Assembly (NCBI RefSeq): GCF_022479115.1
Contig: NZ_CP092497.1
Coordinates: forward strand, 2,542,001-2,606,000
DNA length: 64,000 bases
Source: Amycolatopsis sp. EV170708-02-1
GTDB taxonomy: Bacteria; Actinomycetota; Actinomycetes; Mycobacteriales; Pseudonocardiaceae
Reading direction: 5' to 3'
Shown: piece by piece, positions 44,912 to 55,153 of the stretch
How positions within the stretch are numbered: the first letter of the stretch is position 1
Layout: each line of letters starts with the position of its first letter
Program-made: the position numbers and the translations under genes
Notes under the pieces: generated by a model
Database searches by the model: none
Seen by the model: only the letters and a program-made list of their open reading frames with translations
What the model was told of the DNA's origin: nothing

Positions 44912-46156
44912 ATGCGCATAAGACGGTGCATGGCCGTGGCGATCGCGGCCGTGGCGGCGTTCACCATCCCGGTCGCCGCGAGTCCGGCGACCGCCGACCA
45001 GCAGGCCGAGGACGCGCAGGTCCAGATCTACGAGATCTTCGGCACCGGGACTTCCCAGCAGCGCACCCAGATCTCCCGGCTGGGCGTCGACGTCCTCGGC
45101 TCCGCGGGCGGCACGACCACGTTCATCGGCGAGGCGCGCGACGCGGCGAAGATCCGTTCGCTCGGCTACCGCGTCGAGCAGCGCGGCGTGGTCGACCGGT
45201 CGGAGAAGCCCACCACCAACGCGATCAACGACTTCCCGCCGTCGGACTCCGGCTTCCACAACTACGCCGAGGTGACGACCGAACTCCGCAACGCCCAGTC
45301 GAACTTCGGCTCGATCGCGCGGCTGAGCAGCGTCGGCAACTCGTATCAGGGCCGGGCGCTGAACATGCTGAAGATCAGCGACAACGTCGGCACCGACGAG
45401 AACGAGCCCGAGGTCCTGTTCACCTGCAACCAGCACGCCCGCGAACACCTCACCACCGAGATGTGCCTGCGGATCGTGAACCGGTTCACCCAGGGCTACG
45501 CCTCCGACCCGGCGATCAAACGGTTCGTCGACAGTGTCGAGATCTACGTGATCCCGAACGTCAACCCCGACGGCTCGGAGTACGACATCTCCGGAGGCAG
45601 CTACAAGTACTGGCGCAAGAACCGGCAGGGCAACGGCACCGACCCCAACCGCAACTGGGCCTACAACTGGGGCTGCTGCGGCGGTTCGTCGGGCTCGACC
45701 ACCAGCGAGACCTACCGCGGCCCGTCGGCGTTCTCCGCCCCCGAGACCCGCGCGGTGTCGAACTTCGTCAACTCGCGCAAGATCGGCGGCGTCCAGCAGA
45801 TCAAGGCGAGCATCGACTTCCACACCTACTCGGAGCTCGTGCTGTGGCCGTTCGGCTTCACCTACAACGACACCGCACCCGGCATGACGGCGGCCGAGGC
45901 CCAGCGGTTCCAGACGCTGGGACGGCAGCTGGCGGCGACCAACGGCTACACGCCGCAGCAGTCGAGCGACCTGTACATCACCGACGGGACGATCGACGAC
46001 TGGATGTGGGGCACCCACAAGATCCTGAGCTTCACCTTCGAGATGTACCCGCGGGGTTCGAACCCCGGCTTCTACCCGCCCGACGAGGTGATCGTCCGGG
46101 AGACCACGCGTAACGACAAGGCCGTGGACCTCCTGCTGAACACCGCCATCGGCTGA
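44912..46156 (+). CDS. Secreted zinc carboxypeptidase (M14, carboxypeptidase T-like)
   Basis: 414 residues. Signal peptide ([17 protein letters not shown]), propeptide to about residue 105, catalytic domain with zinc ligands in NQHAREHL (HxxE) and the later His in IDFHTYSE, substrate-binding NPDG and DPNRNW, and general base Glu in FTFEMYP. It releases C-terminal residues from peptides outside the cell. A CC pair (GCCGGSSG) near residue 255 suggests a disulfide loop. Confidence 0.93.
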   Translation: MRIRRCMAVAIAAVAAFTIPVAASPATADQQAEDAQVQIYEIFGTGTSQQRTQISRLGVDVLGSAGGTTTFIGEARDAAKIRSLGYRVEQRGVVDRSEKPTTNAINDFPPSDSGFHNYAEVTTELRNAQSNFGSIARLSSVGNSYQGRALNMLKISDNVGTDENEPEVLFTCNQHAREHLTTEMCLRIVNRFTQGYASDPAIKRFVDSVEIYVIPNVNPDGSEYDISGGSYKYWRKNRQGNGTDPNRNWAYNWGCCGGSSGSTTSETYRGPSAFSAPETRAVSNFVNSRKIGGVQQIKASIDFHTYSELVLWPFGFTYNDTAPGMTAAEAQRFQTLGRQLAATNGYTPQQSSDLYITDGTIDDWMWGTHKILSFTFEMYPRGSNPGFYPPDEVIVRETTRNDKAVDLLLNTAIG

Positions 46157-46168
46157 CGCACGTGGGCT

Positions 46169-46264
46169 GAAAGCGTCCTTCACCGCTCCATCCATGCCCC
46201 CGCCGCTGCTCTCAACGGAGGCGCTGCGCGCCCGGCCTGGATTCCAGCGGTGAAGGACGCTTTC
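46169..46264. repeat. Long inverted repeat (family B), 19-bp arms, 58-nt loop
   Basis: GAAAGCGTCCTTCACCGCT (46169-46187) pairs perfectly with 46246-46264. The loop holds a secondary hairpin GGCGCTGCGCGCC. The arms share GTGAAGGAC with other family-B palindromes. It follows the carboxypeptidase stop by 12 nt. Confidence 0.85.
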
Positions 46265-46319
46265 GTCGCGTCTTATGCGGGCATGGTCCCCTTCGGCTCC
46301 CGCGCATAGGGTGCGGGGC

Positions 46320-46841
46320 ATGCCGATGTTCGAATTCGAGGGACAGCGTCCCCAGGTGGATCCCGAAGCGTGGATCGCCCCCACCGCCACCCTGATCGGT
46401 GACGTCGTCGTCGAGAAGGGCGCCTCTGTCTGGTACGGCGCCGTGCTGCGCGCCGACTTCGGGAAGATCGTCATCCGAGAGGGCGCCAACGTCCAGGACA
46501 ACTCGGTCATCCACGTCAACGGCGGCGTGACCGAGGTCGGCAAGAACGCCACCGTCGGGCACCAGTGCCTCGTGCACGACTGCACGGTCGGCGAGCAGGC
46601 CCTGATCGGCAACGGCTCGACCGTGCTCGACAAGGCGCAGATCGGCGCGAAGGCGCTGGTCGCCGCCGGCGCCACGGTGACGCCCGGGATGGTCATCCCG
46701 CCGGAGACGGTCGCGATGGGCAGCCCGGCGAAGAAGCACGTCCCGCTCGACGGCACCGCCCGCGGCTGGGTCGAGCACAACGCGGTGATCTATCAGGAGC
46801 TGGCACGCCGTCACGCGGAAAGCGTGAAGCCGATCGATTGA
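46320..46841 (+). CDS. Gamma-carbonic-anhydrase-like hexapeptide protein
   Basis: 173-residue left-handed beta-helix protein with hexapeptide repeats (IGDVVVEKGASVWYGAVLRAD). Family His ligands are seen in SVIHVNGG, VGHQCLVHDC. Forms trimers with metal at subunit interfaces. Typical annotation is gamma carbonic anhydrase or PaaY-like; activity cannot be told from sequence alone. ATG at 46320 lies 7 nt after TAGGGT (46307-46312), so the mRNA is probably leaderless. Confidence 0.88.
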   Translation: MPMFEFEGQRPQVDPEAWIAPTATLIGDVVVEKGASVWYGAVLRADFGKIVIREGANVQDNSVIHVNGGVTEVGKNATVGHQCLVHDCTVGEQALIGNGSTVLDKAQIGAKALVAAGATVTPGMVIPPETVAMGSPAKKHVPLDGTARGWVEHNAVIYQELARRHAESVKPID

Positions 46842-46875
46842 CTCTCCAGTAACTGGAGACCATAGCTTCGGGCGC

Positions 46876-47307
46876 ATGGCACCGAAGTCGAAGAAGAAAA
46901 CCCACCAGGCGACCCTCGAGCTGACCGCCGGCAACGCGCCGGTGGTCGACCTCGGGAAGACGCTCGGGCAGACCGGCGTGAACCTCGTCGAGGTCAAGAA
47001 GGCCTACGACGCGGCGACGGCGGCGCAGCGCGGCGACATCGTCCCGGTGGTCGTGTCGGTGTTCGAGGACCGGTCCTTCGAACTTCGGCTGAAGACCCCG
47101 CCGGCGTCGTTCCTCATCAAGAAGGCCTTGGGCGGCAAGGGATCCGGCCGCCCTGGGCATGAGGTCGCCGGGAAGCTGACCCAGGAGCAGCTGCGCGAAA
47201 TCGCCGAGCGGAAACTGCCGGACCTCAACACCGGCGACGTCGAAGCGGCCATGCGCACGATCGCGGGCACCGCCCGCTCGATGGGCGTCGCGATCGAAGA
47301 ACCGTGA
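46876..47307 (+). CDS. Ribosomal protein L11 paralogue
   Basis: 143 residues, collinear with L11 (RplK): LGQTGVNLVEVKKAYDAATA, VVVSVFEDRSFELRLKTPPA, KKALGGKGSG, LTQEQLREIAERKLPDLN and VEAAMRTIAGTARSMGV. The N-terminal proline motif PPVGPALG of normal L11, which lines the thiopeptide site on the 23S rRNA, is replaced by APVVDLGKTLG. It does not stand in the usual secE-nusG-rplK-rplA context, so it is an extra copy. Possible roles are an alternative ribosome, antibiotic insensitivity or altered (p)ppGpp signalling. A leaderless start is suggested by TAGCTT (46863-46868) 7 nt upstream. The stop overlaps the next gene as GTGA. Confidence 0.88.
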   Translation: MAPKSKKKTHQATLELTAGNAPVVDLGKTLGQTGVNLVEVKKAYDAATAAQRGDIVPVVVSVFEDRSFELRLKTPPASFLIKKALGGKGSGRPGHEVAGKLTQEQLREIAERKLPDLNTGDVEAAMRTIAGTARSMGVAIEEP

Positions 47308-47717
47308 CGCGCAAGCACGTGATCGTCCCGCCTTTCCGCGACCTCGACCCGGGCCTCGAAGTCGCGGAAAGGCTGCTGGCGCAAGGGAATCCGTGGCTCG
47401 CCGGCGTCGTATCGGCGCTGCCGGACGAACACGCCGCCGCCGACCGGCTCAACCGGATCCTCGCCGGGACCGGTGCCGCGCCGCGGCTGGCCGAGTCCGG
47501 AAAGGGCTGGCGGCTGGTGCAGGTGACGGCGTGGCCCGGCTGCGGTGACCTGGTCGCGGGAGCCTCCGGGCTGGCGGAACTGGTCGCGTTCGGCGGCTGG
47601 CGGCGGATCAAACGCTGTGCCGTCTGCGCACAGGCGTTCTGTGATCGCACGGCCGGGTGCAGCCGCCGATGGTGCGCCGGACATCGTCCGCACGCCGGGT
47701 CCCGCCGAGTGCTCTAG
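47304..47717 (+). CDS. Small CGNR-like zinc-ribbon protein coupled to the L11 paralogue
   Basis: 137 residues. The C-terminal part RRIKRCAVCAQAFCDRTAGC and SRRWCAGH resembles the CGNR zinc finger, which usually follows an RNA- or DNA-binding domain of unknown function. The N-terminal part (LAERLLAQGNPWLAGVV) is helical. GTGA overlap with the L11 paralogue implies coupled translation and perhaps a joint function. The stop codon overlaps the glyA -10-like box. Confidence 0.65.
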   Translation: MTRKHVIVPPFRDLDPGLEVAERLLAQGNPWLAGVVSALPDEHAAADRLNRILAGTGAAPRLAESGKGWRLVQVTAWPGCGDLVAGASGLAELVAFGGWRRIKRCAVCAQAFCDRTAGCSRRWCAGHRPHAGSRRVL

Positions 47718-47726
47718 GCTTGTCCG

Positions 47727-47810
47727 CACCAGCGACTGGCGCCATTTGAGGTGGAGCACCACCGGGAAGCGACGACAAGGCCGGTACCGCGCGCCTGGGT
47801 CCGGCCGTCT
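47727..47810 (+). promoter_or_regulatory. ZTP (pfl) riboswitch upstream of glyA
   Basis: Conserved blocks of the pfl/ZTP aptamer appear in order: GCGACTGGCG (47732-47741), GTGGAGCACCACCGGGAAGC (47751-47770) and, after a variable linker, CCGCGCGCCTGGGT (47788-47801). These form the 5' junction stem, the ligand pocket and the 3' pseudoknot partner. A TAGGCT -10-like box (47715-47720) places the start of transcription near 47727. The aptamer senses ZMP/ZTP, the alarmone of 10-formyl-THF shortage. The ribosome site of glyA (47813-47820) lies just 3', so translational control is likely. Confidence 0.88.
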
Positions 47811-47828
47811 CTGGCAGGAGTACGTCCG

Positions 47829-49097
<1,269 letters not shown>

Positions 49098-49130
49098 TAG
49101 GGGCTGAGGGCGGCGGGTAAGCGTTGGGGC

Positions 49131-49174
49131 TCGTGAGTGGCAAGGACGGTTAGAACCGTCCTTGCCACTCACGA
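49131..49174. repeat. 44-bp palindromic intergenic repeat (family A, copy 3)
   Basis: Same ends and length as the copies at 20210 and 43589; the centre reads GGTTAGAACC here. It lies after glyA. Confidence 0.9.
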
Positions 49175-49200
49175 GACGCGACCCGGCACACGCGAGACGC

Positions 49201-49243
49201 GAAGGGGCCCTTCACCGCATGCGATGCGGTGAAGGGCCCCTTC
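49201..49243. terminator. Family-B palindrome between glyA and ppa
   Basis: Perfect 20-bp arms (GAAGGGGCCCTTCACCGCAT, 49201-49220, with 49224-49243) and a 3-nt loop. It lies 13 nt from the end of the convergent ppa gene. Confidence 0.85.
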
Positions 49244-49256
49244 GGTGCTTGAGCGA

Positions 49257-49775
49257 CTAGTGAGCCGCCGGACCGTCGATGGCCTCCTTGGCCAGCCGGT
49301 CGGTCTCACGGTCGAGCGAACGCTTGATCTCGGCCTCGGCCTCGGAACGCCCGACCCAGGTCGAACCCTCGACGCTCTTGCCCGGCTCCAGGTCCTTGTA
49401 CACCTCGAAGAAGTGCTGGATCTCGAGCTTGTGGAACTCGTTCAGGTGGTGGATGTCGCGGAGGTGCTCGAGCCGCGGGTCGTTCGTCGGGACCGCGAGG
49501 ACCTTGTCGTCCGGGCCCTTCTCGTCGGTCATCCGGAACATGCCGATCGCGCGGCACCGGATCAGGCAGCCCGGGAAGGTCGGCTCCTGGACGAGCACCA
49601 GCACGTCGAGCGGGTCGCCGTCCTGACCGAGGGTGTCGTCGATGAACCCGTAGTCGGCGGGGTACTGGGTGGCGGTGAACAGCGTCCGGTCGAGCTTGAT
49701 GCGACCGGTCTTGTGGTCCACCTCGTACTTGTTGCGCTCCCCCTTGGGGATTTCGATAGTGACGTCGAATTCCAC
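49257..49775 (-). CDS. ppa: Inorganic pyrophosphatase (soluble, family I)
   Basis: 172 residues. Metal-binding motif [11 protein letters not shown] matches the family signature D-[SGDN]-D-[PE]-[LIVMF]-D. Other features are [31 protein letters not shown] and the long basic/acidic C-terminal helix typical of mycobacterial Ppa. It hydrolyses PPi in the cytoplasm, complementing the membrane pyrophosphatase HppA. GTG start at 49775 with GAGG upstream. Divergent from dacB. Confidence 0.96.
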   Translation of the reverse strand: MEFDVTIEIPKGERNKYEVDHKTGRIKLDRTLFTATQYPADYGFIDDTLGQDGDPLDVLVLVQEPTFPGCLIRCRAIGMFRMTDEKGPDDKVLAVPTNDPRLEHLRDIHHLNEFHKLEIQHFFEVYKDLEPGKSVEGSTWVGRSEAEAEIKRSLDRETDRLAKEAIDGPAAH

Positions 49776-49942
49776 GCCGGCCTCGCTGCTCTCGTCTTTG
49801 GTACGCCCCGCCGTCGCGGACGGCTCACCGAAATCATCGTCTTGTCTTCACTAGTGTGGACCACGGGGTCCCGGGCGGTCGCATCGATGTGGTCGTATGT
49901 GAGCTTGGCCCCTTCCCCGGACGGTGGATGAAGGAGCGTTGA

Positions 49943-51949
49943 GTGCCGGAAAACGATGCCCCGATGTGGCCGTCGGACGACAAGGACAGCTCATCCACCG
50001 AGCCCAAGGGCCCGAAGGGGGAGGGCGAGGCCACCGTCTGGCTGCCGATGACGGGGCTGGCGAACGGCAAGACCGAAGAGCTGTCAGTGCCGAAGGTCAC
50101 ACCCGAAAGTGGCTCCTGGTTCCAGCCCGTCGTCGAGGTGGAGGAGGAACCGGACGTTCCGGTGACCCCGACGCCGAAGTGGTCCGCGTTCGAGCCGGCG
50201 ACGCCGGTCGAGCCCGAAGCGCCGAAGACGGTCTTCGTCCAGCCCGTCCAGCCGCAACAAGCGGACAAACCGGACTGGGATCAGTTCGACCGGCGTGACC
50301 AGGAGCCCTCGAGACCCGAGCCGCGGCCCGAGCCCCCGGCCCAGGAATCGCCGCGCCGTCCCGAGCCGGCCAGGGTCGAGCCGCCGGCGCCCGCGCCGGT
50401 CCCGTCCGCGACCATGCACGCGCGCCCGGTCCGCATCGAGCCCGCCGAAGAGCGCTTCGACTCCGAAGCGACCGTCGGGATCCAGAAGCCCGAGCCGCCG
50501 TCTCAGGAGCCCCCGGCCGCCGAGACGGAGTCCGCGCCCGCGCCGAAGCCGAAGCGCAAACGCAAGGCCCTGCTGATCACGACGCTGGTCGTCGTCCTGC
50601 TGCTCGCCGGGATGGGCGGCGCCGCCGCGATGCCGAAGGTGTCGAACCGGCTCGGCCTGCCCTGGGCGCCGAACGCGCCGAAGGGCGAGATCCCCAAGCC
50701 CGCCGGGGTCACCCGGGTCCTGCACGGGCCGGACATCAACGGCGCCGGGCCGACGAAGGAAGGGCTCGCGGCCGCGCTGGCCGGCCCCGCCGGTGCGCCG
50801 GATCTGGGCACGCTCACCGGCACCGTCGTGGACGCGGCGTCCGGCGAGGTCCTGTGGGACAAGAACTCCGGCACCCCGCTGACCCCGGCGTCGACCACGA
50901 AGATCCTCGTCGTCGCGGCCGCGCTGCTGTCGATGGAGCACGGGACGCAGTTCTCGACCAAGATCGTCCAGGGCGCGGAACCGGGCACGGTCGTCCTCGT
51001 CGCGGGCGGCGACCCCTCGCTGACCGCGCTGCCGCTGGGCACCGATTCGCCGCTGTACCCGGGCGCGGCGCACGTCGACGACCTCGTCGCCCAGGTCAAG
51101 AAGGCCGTCGGCGGCAAGATCTCCAAGGTCCAGCTGGACATCAGCCTGTTCAAGGGGCCGACGGCCGCGAAGGGCTGGGACCCGGAGGACACCGCCGCCG
51201 GGAACACCTACATGGCGCCGGTCCTCCCCGTGATGGCCGACGGCGGCCGCACCGACCCGAAGAACGACCACGCGCCCCGCGTCGCGAACCCGGCCGCCGC
51301 GCTGACCCAGAAGATCGCGGGGAAGCTCGAAGCCCAAGCCGGCGGCACGACGACGGCGCCGAAGGACGCGAAGGTGCTCGGCGAGGTCAAGTCGCAGCCG
51401 CTGACCGAGTTCGCGAACTCGCTGCTGCAGCTCTCGGACAACCTGATGGCCGACGTCCTCGCCCGCCAGATCGCACTCGCGAAGGGCGCCGAGCCGTCGT
51501 TCACCGGCGGCGCGACCGCGACGATGGACGTGCTCAAACAGGCCGGTTTCGATCTCACCGGGGTCCAGATCAACGACGGCAGCGGACTGTCCGACCAGAA
51601 CAAGATCCCGGCCAAGGTGCTCGGCGAGATCCTCGCGGTCGCGGCGGCGCCGGACGGCAAGGACCCGAGGACGCCCAAGCTGCGGCCGCTGCTGGCCGGT
51701 CTCCCCGTCGCGGGTGGCAGCGGGACGCTGGAGAAACGCTACGGCGATCCGGCCTCGGCGGCGGGCCGGGGCTGGGTGCGCGGCAAGACCGGCACGCTGT
51801 CCGGGGTGAACACCCTCGCGGGCGTGGTGCTGGACACCGACGGCCGGATGCTGGTGTTCGCGCTGATGTCGTCCGGTTCGGACCAGAACAAGGGCAGGGC
51901 CGCGCTCGACGTCGTCGCGGCGACACTGCACAAATGCGGCTGCAGGTGA
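49943..51949 (+). CDS. dacB: D-Ala-D-Ala carboxypeptidase/endopeptidase (PBP4 family, S13) with long cytoplasmic tail
   Basis: 668 residues. Residues 1-205 are Pro/Glu-rich and probably disordered in the cytoplasm, ending KPKRKRK. A single helix (207-226) follows, then the extracytoplasmic S13 domain with SxxK ASTTK (Ser317, Lys320), SDN and KTG (Lys615). It trims or cleaves peptide stems of peptidoglycan. The N-terminal tail is much longer than in Rv3627c-like proteins and could be a phosphorylation or partner-binding platform. GTG start with AAGGAG 6 nt upstream. Confidence 0.93.
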   Translation: MPENDAPMWPSDDKDSSSTEPKGPKGEGEATVWLPMTGLANGKTEELSVPKVTPESGSWFQPVVEVEEEPDVPVTPTPKWSAFEPATPVEPEAPKTVFVQPVQPQQADKPDWDQFDRRDQEPSRPEPRPEPPAQESPRRPEPARVEPPAPAPVPSATMHARPVRIEPAEERFDSEATVGIQKPEPPSQEPPAAETESAPAPKPKRKRKALLITTLVVVLLLAGMGGAAAMPKVSNRLGLPWAPNAPKGEIPKPAGVTRVLHGPDINGAGPTKEGLAAALAGPAGAPDLGTLTGTVVDAASGEVLWDKNSGTPLTPASTTKILVVAAALLSMEHGTQFSTKIVQGAEPGTVVLVAGGDPSLTALPLGTDSPLYPGAAHVDDLVAQVKKAVGGKISKVQLDISLFKGPTAAKGWDPEDTAAGNTYMAPVLPVMADGGRTDPKNDHAPRVANPAAALTQKIAGKLEAQAGGTTTAPKDAKVLGEVKSQPLTEFANSLLQLSDNLMADVLARQIALAKGAEPSFTGGATATMDVLKQAGFDLTGVQINDGSGLSDQNKIPAKVLGEILAVAAAPDGKDPRTPKLRPLLAGLPVAGGSGTLEKRYGDPASAAGRGWVRGKTGTLSGVNTLAGVVLDTDGRMLVFALMSSGSDQNKGRAALDVVAATLHKCGCR

Positions 51950-52016
51950 GCGACCGGAATCGGAGCGTGAGGAAGTCGGGACGGAAACCGGTCTTCCAGC
52001 GGGTAGCGTCATAAGA

Positions 52017-53078
52017 GTGACTGAGGAAACGCCGACCAAGACACGTTCGATGGTCGACTGGTCCCTGGCCGCCTCGACGGGCGCCCTCCTGGTGCGTGGC
52101 GGTCCGGTGGTCGACCGCGAAGAGGCCGAAGAAGCCGTCGCCGAGCTACGTGACCTGACGAGCGAGGCCGAGGGGCACGTCCGCGAGCTGACCGGGCTCG
52201 GCCTCGACCTGCCGCTGCTGCCCGCCGAAGTCGTCGACAGGCCCGGCTGGGTCCGTTCGGCCGCGGCGGGGCTCGACGCGCTCACCGGTCGCGCGCTGCC
52301 GGAAGCGCAGGGCGGCCCGCTGGCGCCCGTGCTGGCCGGTGGCGCCGGCGTCCAGACCGGTCTGGTGCTCGCCTTCCTGGCTTCCCGCGTGCTCGGGCAG
52401 TACGACCCGTTCGGCGGGCCGGACCGCGCCGGGCAGCTGGTGCTCGTCGCGCCGAACGTGGTCGCCGCCCAGCGCGCGATGGACGTGCCGGGGCACGACT
52501 TCCGGCTGTGGGTCTGCCTGCACGAATGCACCCACCGGCTGCAGTTCACCGCGGTCACCTGGCTGCGCGACTACTTCGCCGACGAGGTCGAGCGCCTGAT
52601 CGGCGGGCTCGCCGGACGCGACGCGGACGGGCTGAGCGATCTGGTCGGCCGCCTGCCGGACACCATCAAGCAGATCGGCAAGGGCAAGGCGGGCGGCGCC
52701 GGTCTCGCCGAGCTCCTGCAGTCGCCGAGCGAACGGGCGGTGTTCGACCGGTTGCTGGCCCTTTCCACGTTGCTGGAGGGGCACGCCGACTTCGTGATGG
52801 ACGCCGTCGGACCGCGGGTGGTGCCGAGCGTCGAGCTGATCCGTTCGCGGTTCACCGCCCGGCGCAAGGGTGGCGGGCTGATCGACCGCGTCCTGCGCAG
52901 CCTGCTCGGCGTGGACGCGAAGCTGCGCCAGTACGAGCAGGGCGCGAAGTTCACCAAGCACGTCGTCGACGCCGTCGGCATGGACGGCTTCAACGCCGTG
53001 TGGACGTCGCCGAACACGCTGCCGACCAGGGCCGAGATCAGCGATCCGGCGGCCTGGGTGCGGCGCCTGCACGGGTGA
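52017..53078 (+). CDS. Zinicin-like zinc metalloprotease (DUF2342, Rv3626c orthologue)
   Basis: 353 residues. Zincin motif LHECTHRLQF (HExxH) near residue 168, with a downstream Glu in LLEGHADFVMD as probable third ligand. Family known as coenzyme F420-biosynthesis-associated or zinicin-like; its substrate is unknown. Leaderless start likely: TAGCGT (52004-52009) lies 7 nt before GTG 52017 and no ribosome site exists. Overlaps tilS as GTGA, the conserved actinobacterial order dacB-zinicin-tilS-hpt. Confidence 0.88.
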   Translation: MTEETPTKTRSMVDWSLAASTGALLVRGGPVVDREEAEEAVAELRDLTSEAEGHVRELTGLGLDLPLLPAEVVDRPGWVRSAAAGLDALTGRALPEAQGGPLAPVLAGGAGVQTGLVLAFLASRVLGQYDPFGGPDRAGQLVLVAPNVVAAQRAMDVPGHDFRLWVCLHECTHRLQFTAVTWLRDYFADEVERLIGGLAGRDADGLSDLVGRLPDTIKQIGKGKAGGAGLAELLQSPSERAVFDRLLALSTLLEGHADFVMDAVGPRVVPSVELIRSRFTARRKGGGLIDRVLRSLLGVDAKLRQYEQGAKFTKHVVDAVGMDGFNAVWTSPNTLPTRAEISDPAAWVRRLHG

Positions 53079-54049
53079 GCGGACCGCATCCGGCGATCGC
53101 GGCCGTGCGGGCGGCCGTGCGGGAGTTCCTCACGTCGGCGAGCCCTCGCGAGGAGGTGTGCGTCGCGGTCTCCGGCGGCGCGGACTCCCTGGCACTGACC
53201 GAAGCGGCCGCGTTCACCGGCGCCAGGGCGGGACTGAAGGTGCGGGCGCTCGTCGTCGACCACGGCCTCCAGGACGGCTCCGCCGAAACCGCCGCCCGGG
53301 CCGCGGACACGGCACGAGAACTGGGCGCCGACACCGCCGAAGTCCTGAAAGTGCGCGTCGAGGGCGCGGGCGGACCGGAAGCCGCCGCCCGCCGGGCCCG
53401 TTACGGGGCCCTGCGCTCGGCGCTGCCGGACGGGCACGGTCTCGTCCTGCTCGGTCACACCCTCGACGACCAGGCCGAAACAGTCCTGCTCGGCCTCGGC
53501 CGGGGTTCCGGGCCGCGCTCGCTCGCCGGGATGCGGCCGCTCGATCCGCCGTGGGGACGGCCGCTGCTCGGCGTCACCCGCGCCACGACCCGCCGCGCCT
53601 GCGAAGCGCTCGGCGTCGACCCGTGGCAGGACCCGCACAACGAGGACCCGCGGTTCACCCGTGTCCGGTTACGGACGGAAGTACTGCCCCTTCTGGAGGA
53701 GGTGCTGTCCGGAGGTGTCGCGGCGTCGCTCGCGCGCACGGCCGCGCAACTGCGCGAAGACACCGAGGCGTTGGACACACTCGCGGACGAGGTCCACCTG
53801 CGTGCCTTCACCGGCGAAGGGCTCGACGTCGCGGTGCTCGCCACCGAACCGCCCGCGCTGCGGCGACGCGTCCTCCGCAGGTGGCTGCTGGACTCCGGGG
53901 TCCGCGAACTCACCGACGCCCATCTGCGTTCGGTCGACGCGCTGGTGGGGAACTGGCGGGGTCAGGGCGGGGTCTGGCTACCCGGCGACTTGGTGGCCAA
54001 GCGGGCGCATGGCAGGCTCTCCCTCGAAGCACCCCAGTCCACCACCTAG
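53075..54049 (+). CDS. tilS: tRNA(Ile)-lysidine synthase
   Basis: 324 residues. PP-loop [11 protein letters not shown], then [10 protein letters not shown] and [14 protein letters not shown], typical of TilS. It modifies C34 of tRNA-Ile(CAU) to lysidine with ATP, an essential step in decoding AUA. A shortened C-terminal domain is seen, as in other actinobacteria. Start GTG overlaps the zinicin stop. Confidence 0.94.
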   Translation: MSGPHPAIAAVRAAVREFLTSASPREEVCVAVSGGADSLALTEAAAFTGARAGLKVRALVVDHGLQDGSAETAARAADTARELGADTAEVLKVRVEGAGGPEAAARRARYGALRSALPDGHGLVLLGHTLDDQAETVLLGLGRGSGPRSLAGMRPLDPPWGRPLLGVTRATTRRACEALGVDPWQDPHNEDPRFTRVRLRTEVLPLLEEVLSGGVAASLARTAAQLREDTEALDTLADEVHLRAFTGEGLDVAVLATEPPALRRRVLRRWLLDSGVRELTDAHLRSVDALVGNWRGQGGVWLPGDLVAKRAHGRLSLEAPQSTT

Positions 54050-54062
54050 AGGGGAACGTCCC

Positions 54063-54626
54063 GTGTACGAAGGCGAGATCGCCTCCGTGCTCGTCACCGA
54101 GCAGCAGATCAACGACAAGATCGCCGAGCTGGCCGCACAGGTCGCCGCGGACTACCCGGCCGACGGCCCCGGCTCCGGGCAGGGAGACCTCCTGCTCGTC
54201 GGCGTGCTCAAGGGCGCGGTGATGTTCATGACCGACTTCGCCAGGGCGCTCCCCCTTCCCTCCCAGCTCGAGTTCATGGCGGTGTCCTCCTACGGCTCGG
54301 CGACGTCGTCGTCCGGCGTGGTGCGGATCCTCAAGGACCTCGACCGCGACATCGCCGGCCGCGACGTGCTCATCGTCGAGGACATCGTCGACTCCGGGCT
54401 GACCCTGTCCTGGCTGCTGAAGAACCTCGCGAGCCGGAACCCCGCTTCGCTGGAGGTCGTCTCGCTCCTGCGCAAGCCGGAAGCGGTCAAGGTCGACGTA
54501 CCGGTCAAGTACATCGGGTTCGACATCCCGAACGAATTCGTAGTCGGATATGGCCTGGACTACGCGGAGCGTTACCGGGACCTGCCCTACATCGGCACCC
54601 TGGATCCGCACGTTTACACGTCCTGA
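54063..54626 (+). CDS. hpt: Hypoxanthine-guanine phosphoribosyltransferase
   Basis: 187 residues. PRPP-binding motif [14 protein letters not shown]; purine-binding [20 protein letters not shown]. Salvages hypoxanthine and guanine to IMP and GMP. GAGGGG lies 7 nt before GTG 54063. The tilS-hpt pair is widely conserved. Confidence 0.96.
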   Translation: MYEGEIASVLVTEQQINDKIAELAAQVAADYPADGPGSGQGDLLLVGVLKGAVMFMTDFARALPLPSQLEFMAVSSYGSATSSSGVVRILKDLDRDIAGRDVLIVEDIVDSGLTLSWLLKNLASRNPASLEVVSLLRKPEAVKVDVPVKYIGFDIPNEFVVGYGLDYAERYRDLPYIGTLDPHVYTS

Positions 54627-54770
54627 GAACCGCTTGCCCGTTCGCGGGGGAATGCGGAACCCTGAGCGCGGCGAACACGTCATAGGCTGCGATCAAGTGC
54701 GTTAACCTATGCGAAGACCTTTGCCACGAAGCCGTCGTGGCCTGGCCCGGGGGAAACGGAGAGAGCTCAG

Positions 54771-55136
54771 ATGGGGAACAGCAGCCTGGCGGACGCGAAC
54801 GCGTTCAAGAACGCCGCGGCTCAGGGGCAGGTCGGGATCGACCCGGACGCGGCCCAGACCGCACTGAACAAGATCCGCACCGGCAAGGACGCCGTCGAGG
54901 CGCTGCTCCACAGCGCCGGCGACCTCGGACAGGCACCGAAGCTGGGCAACAACCCGGTCGGCAACGCGATCGCGGCGAAGGTCGCGAACCGTGCCGACGG
55001 CGGCGGCGACTCCTACACCGCCGCCCTCCAGAACCTGTACCAGCAGTACGAGGCGGCCGAGTCCGGCATCGTGACCGCGATGGCCCGTTACCACGAGATC
55101 GACCAGGCCGCGGCCGAGCCGTTCCGGAACGTCTGA
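54771..55136 (+). CDS. PE-like small ESX-secretion substrate
   Basis: 121 residues, mostly helical (AANAFKNAA region, LNKIRTGKDAVEALLHSAG, YQQYEAAESGIVTAMARYHEI). No signal peptide. The size, two-helix pattern and direct pairing with a PPE-like gene suggest the small partner of a PE/PPE heterodimer exported by a type VII (ESX) system. GGAGAG lies upstream. The corresponding M. tuberculosis stretch, beside hpt, carries PE32/PPE65/EsxVW. Identity with the PE family is not proven. Confidence 0.6.
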   Translation: MGNSSLADANAFKNAAAQGQVGIDPDAAQTALNKIRTGKDAVEALLHSAGDLGQAPKLGNNPVGNAIAAKVANRADGGGDSYTAALQNLYQQYEAAESGIVTAMARYHEIDQAAAEPFRNV

Positions 55137-55153
55137 GGGGGAGTCAGAAAGCC

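Noticed and set aside
46876..47307. Main rplK gene
   Set aside because: Neighbours are not secE, nusG, rplA or rplJ, and the conserved N-terminal prolines are missing; it is read as a paralogue.
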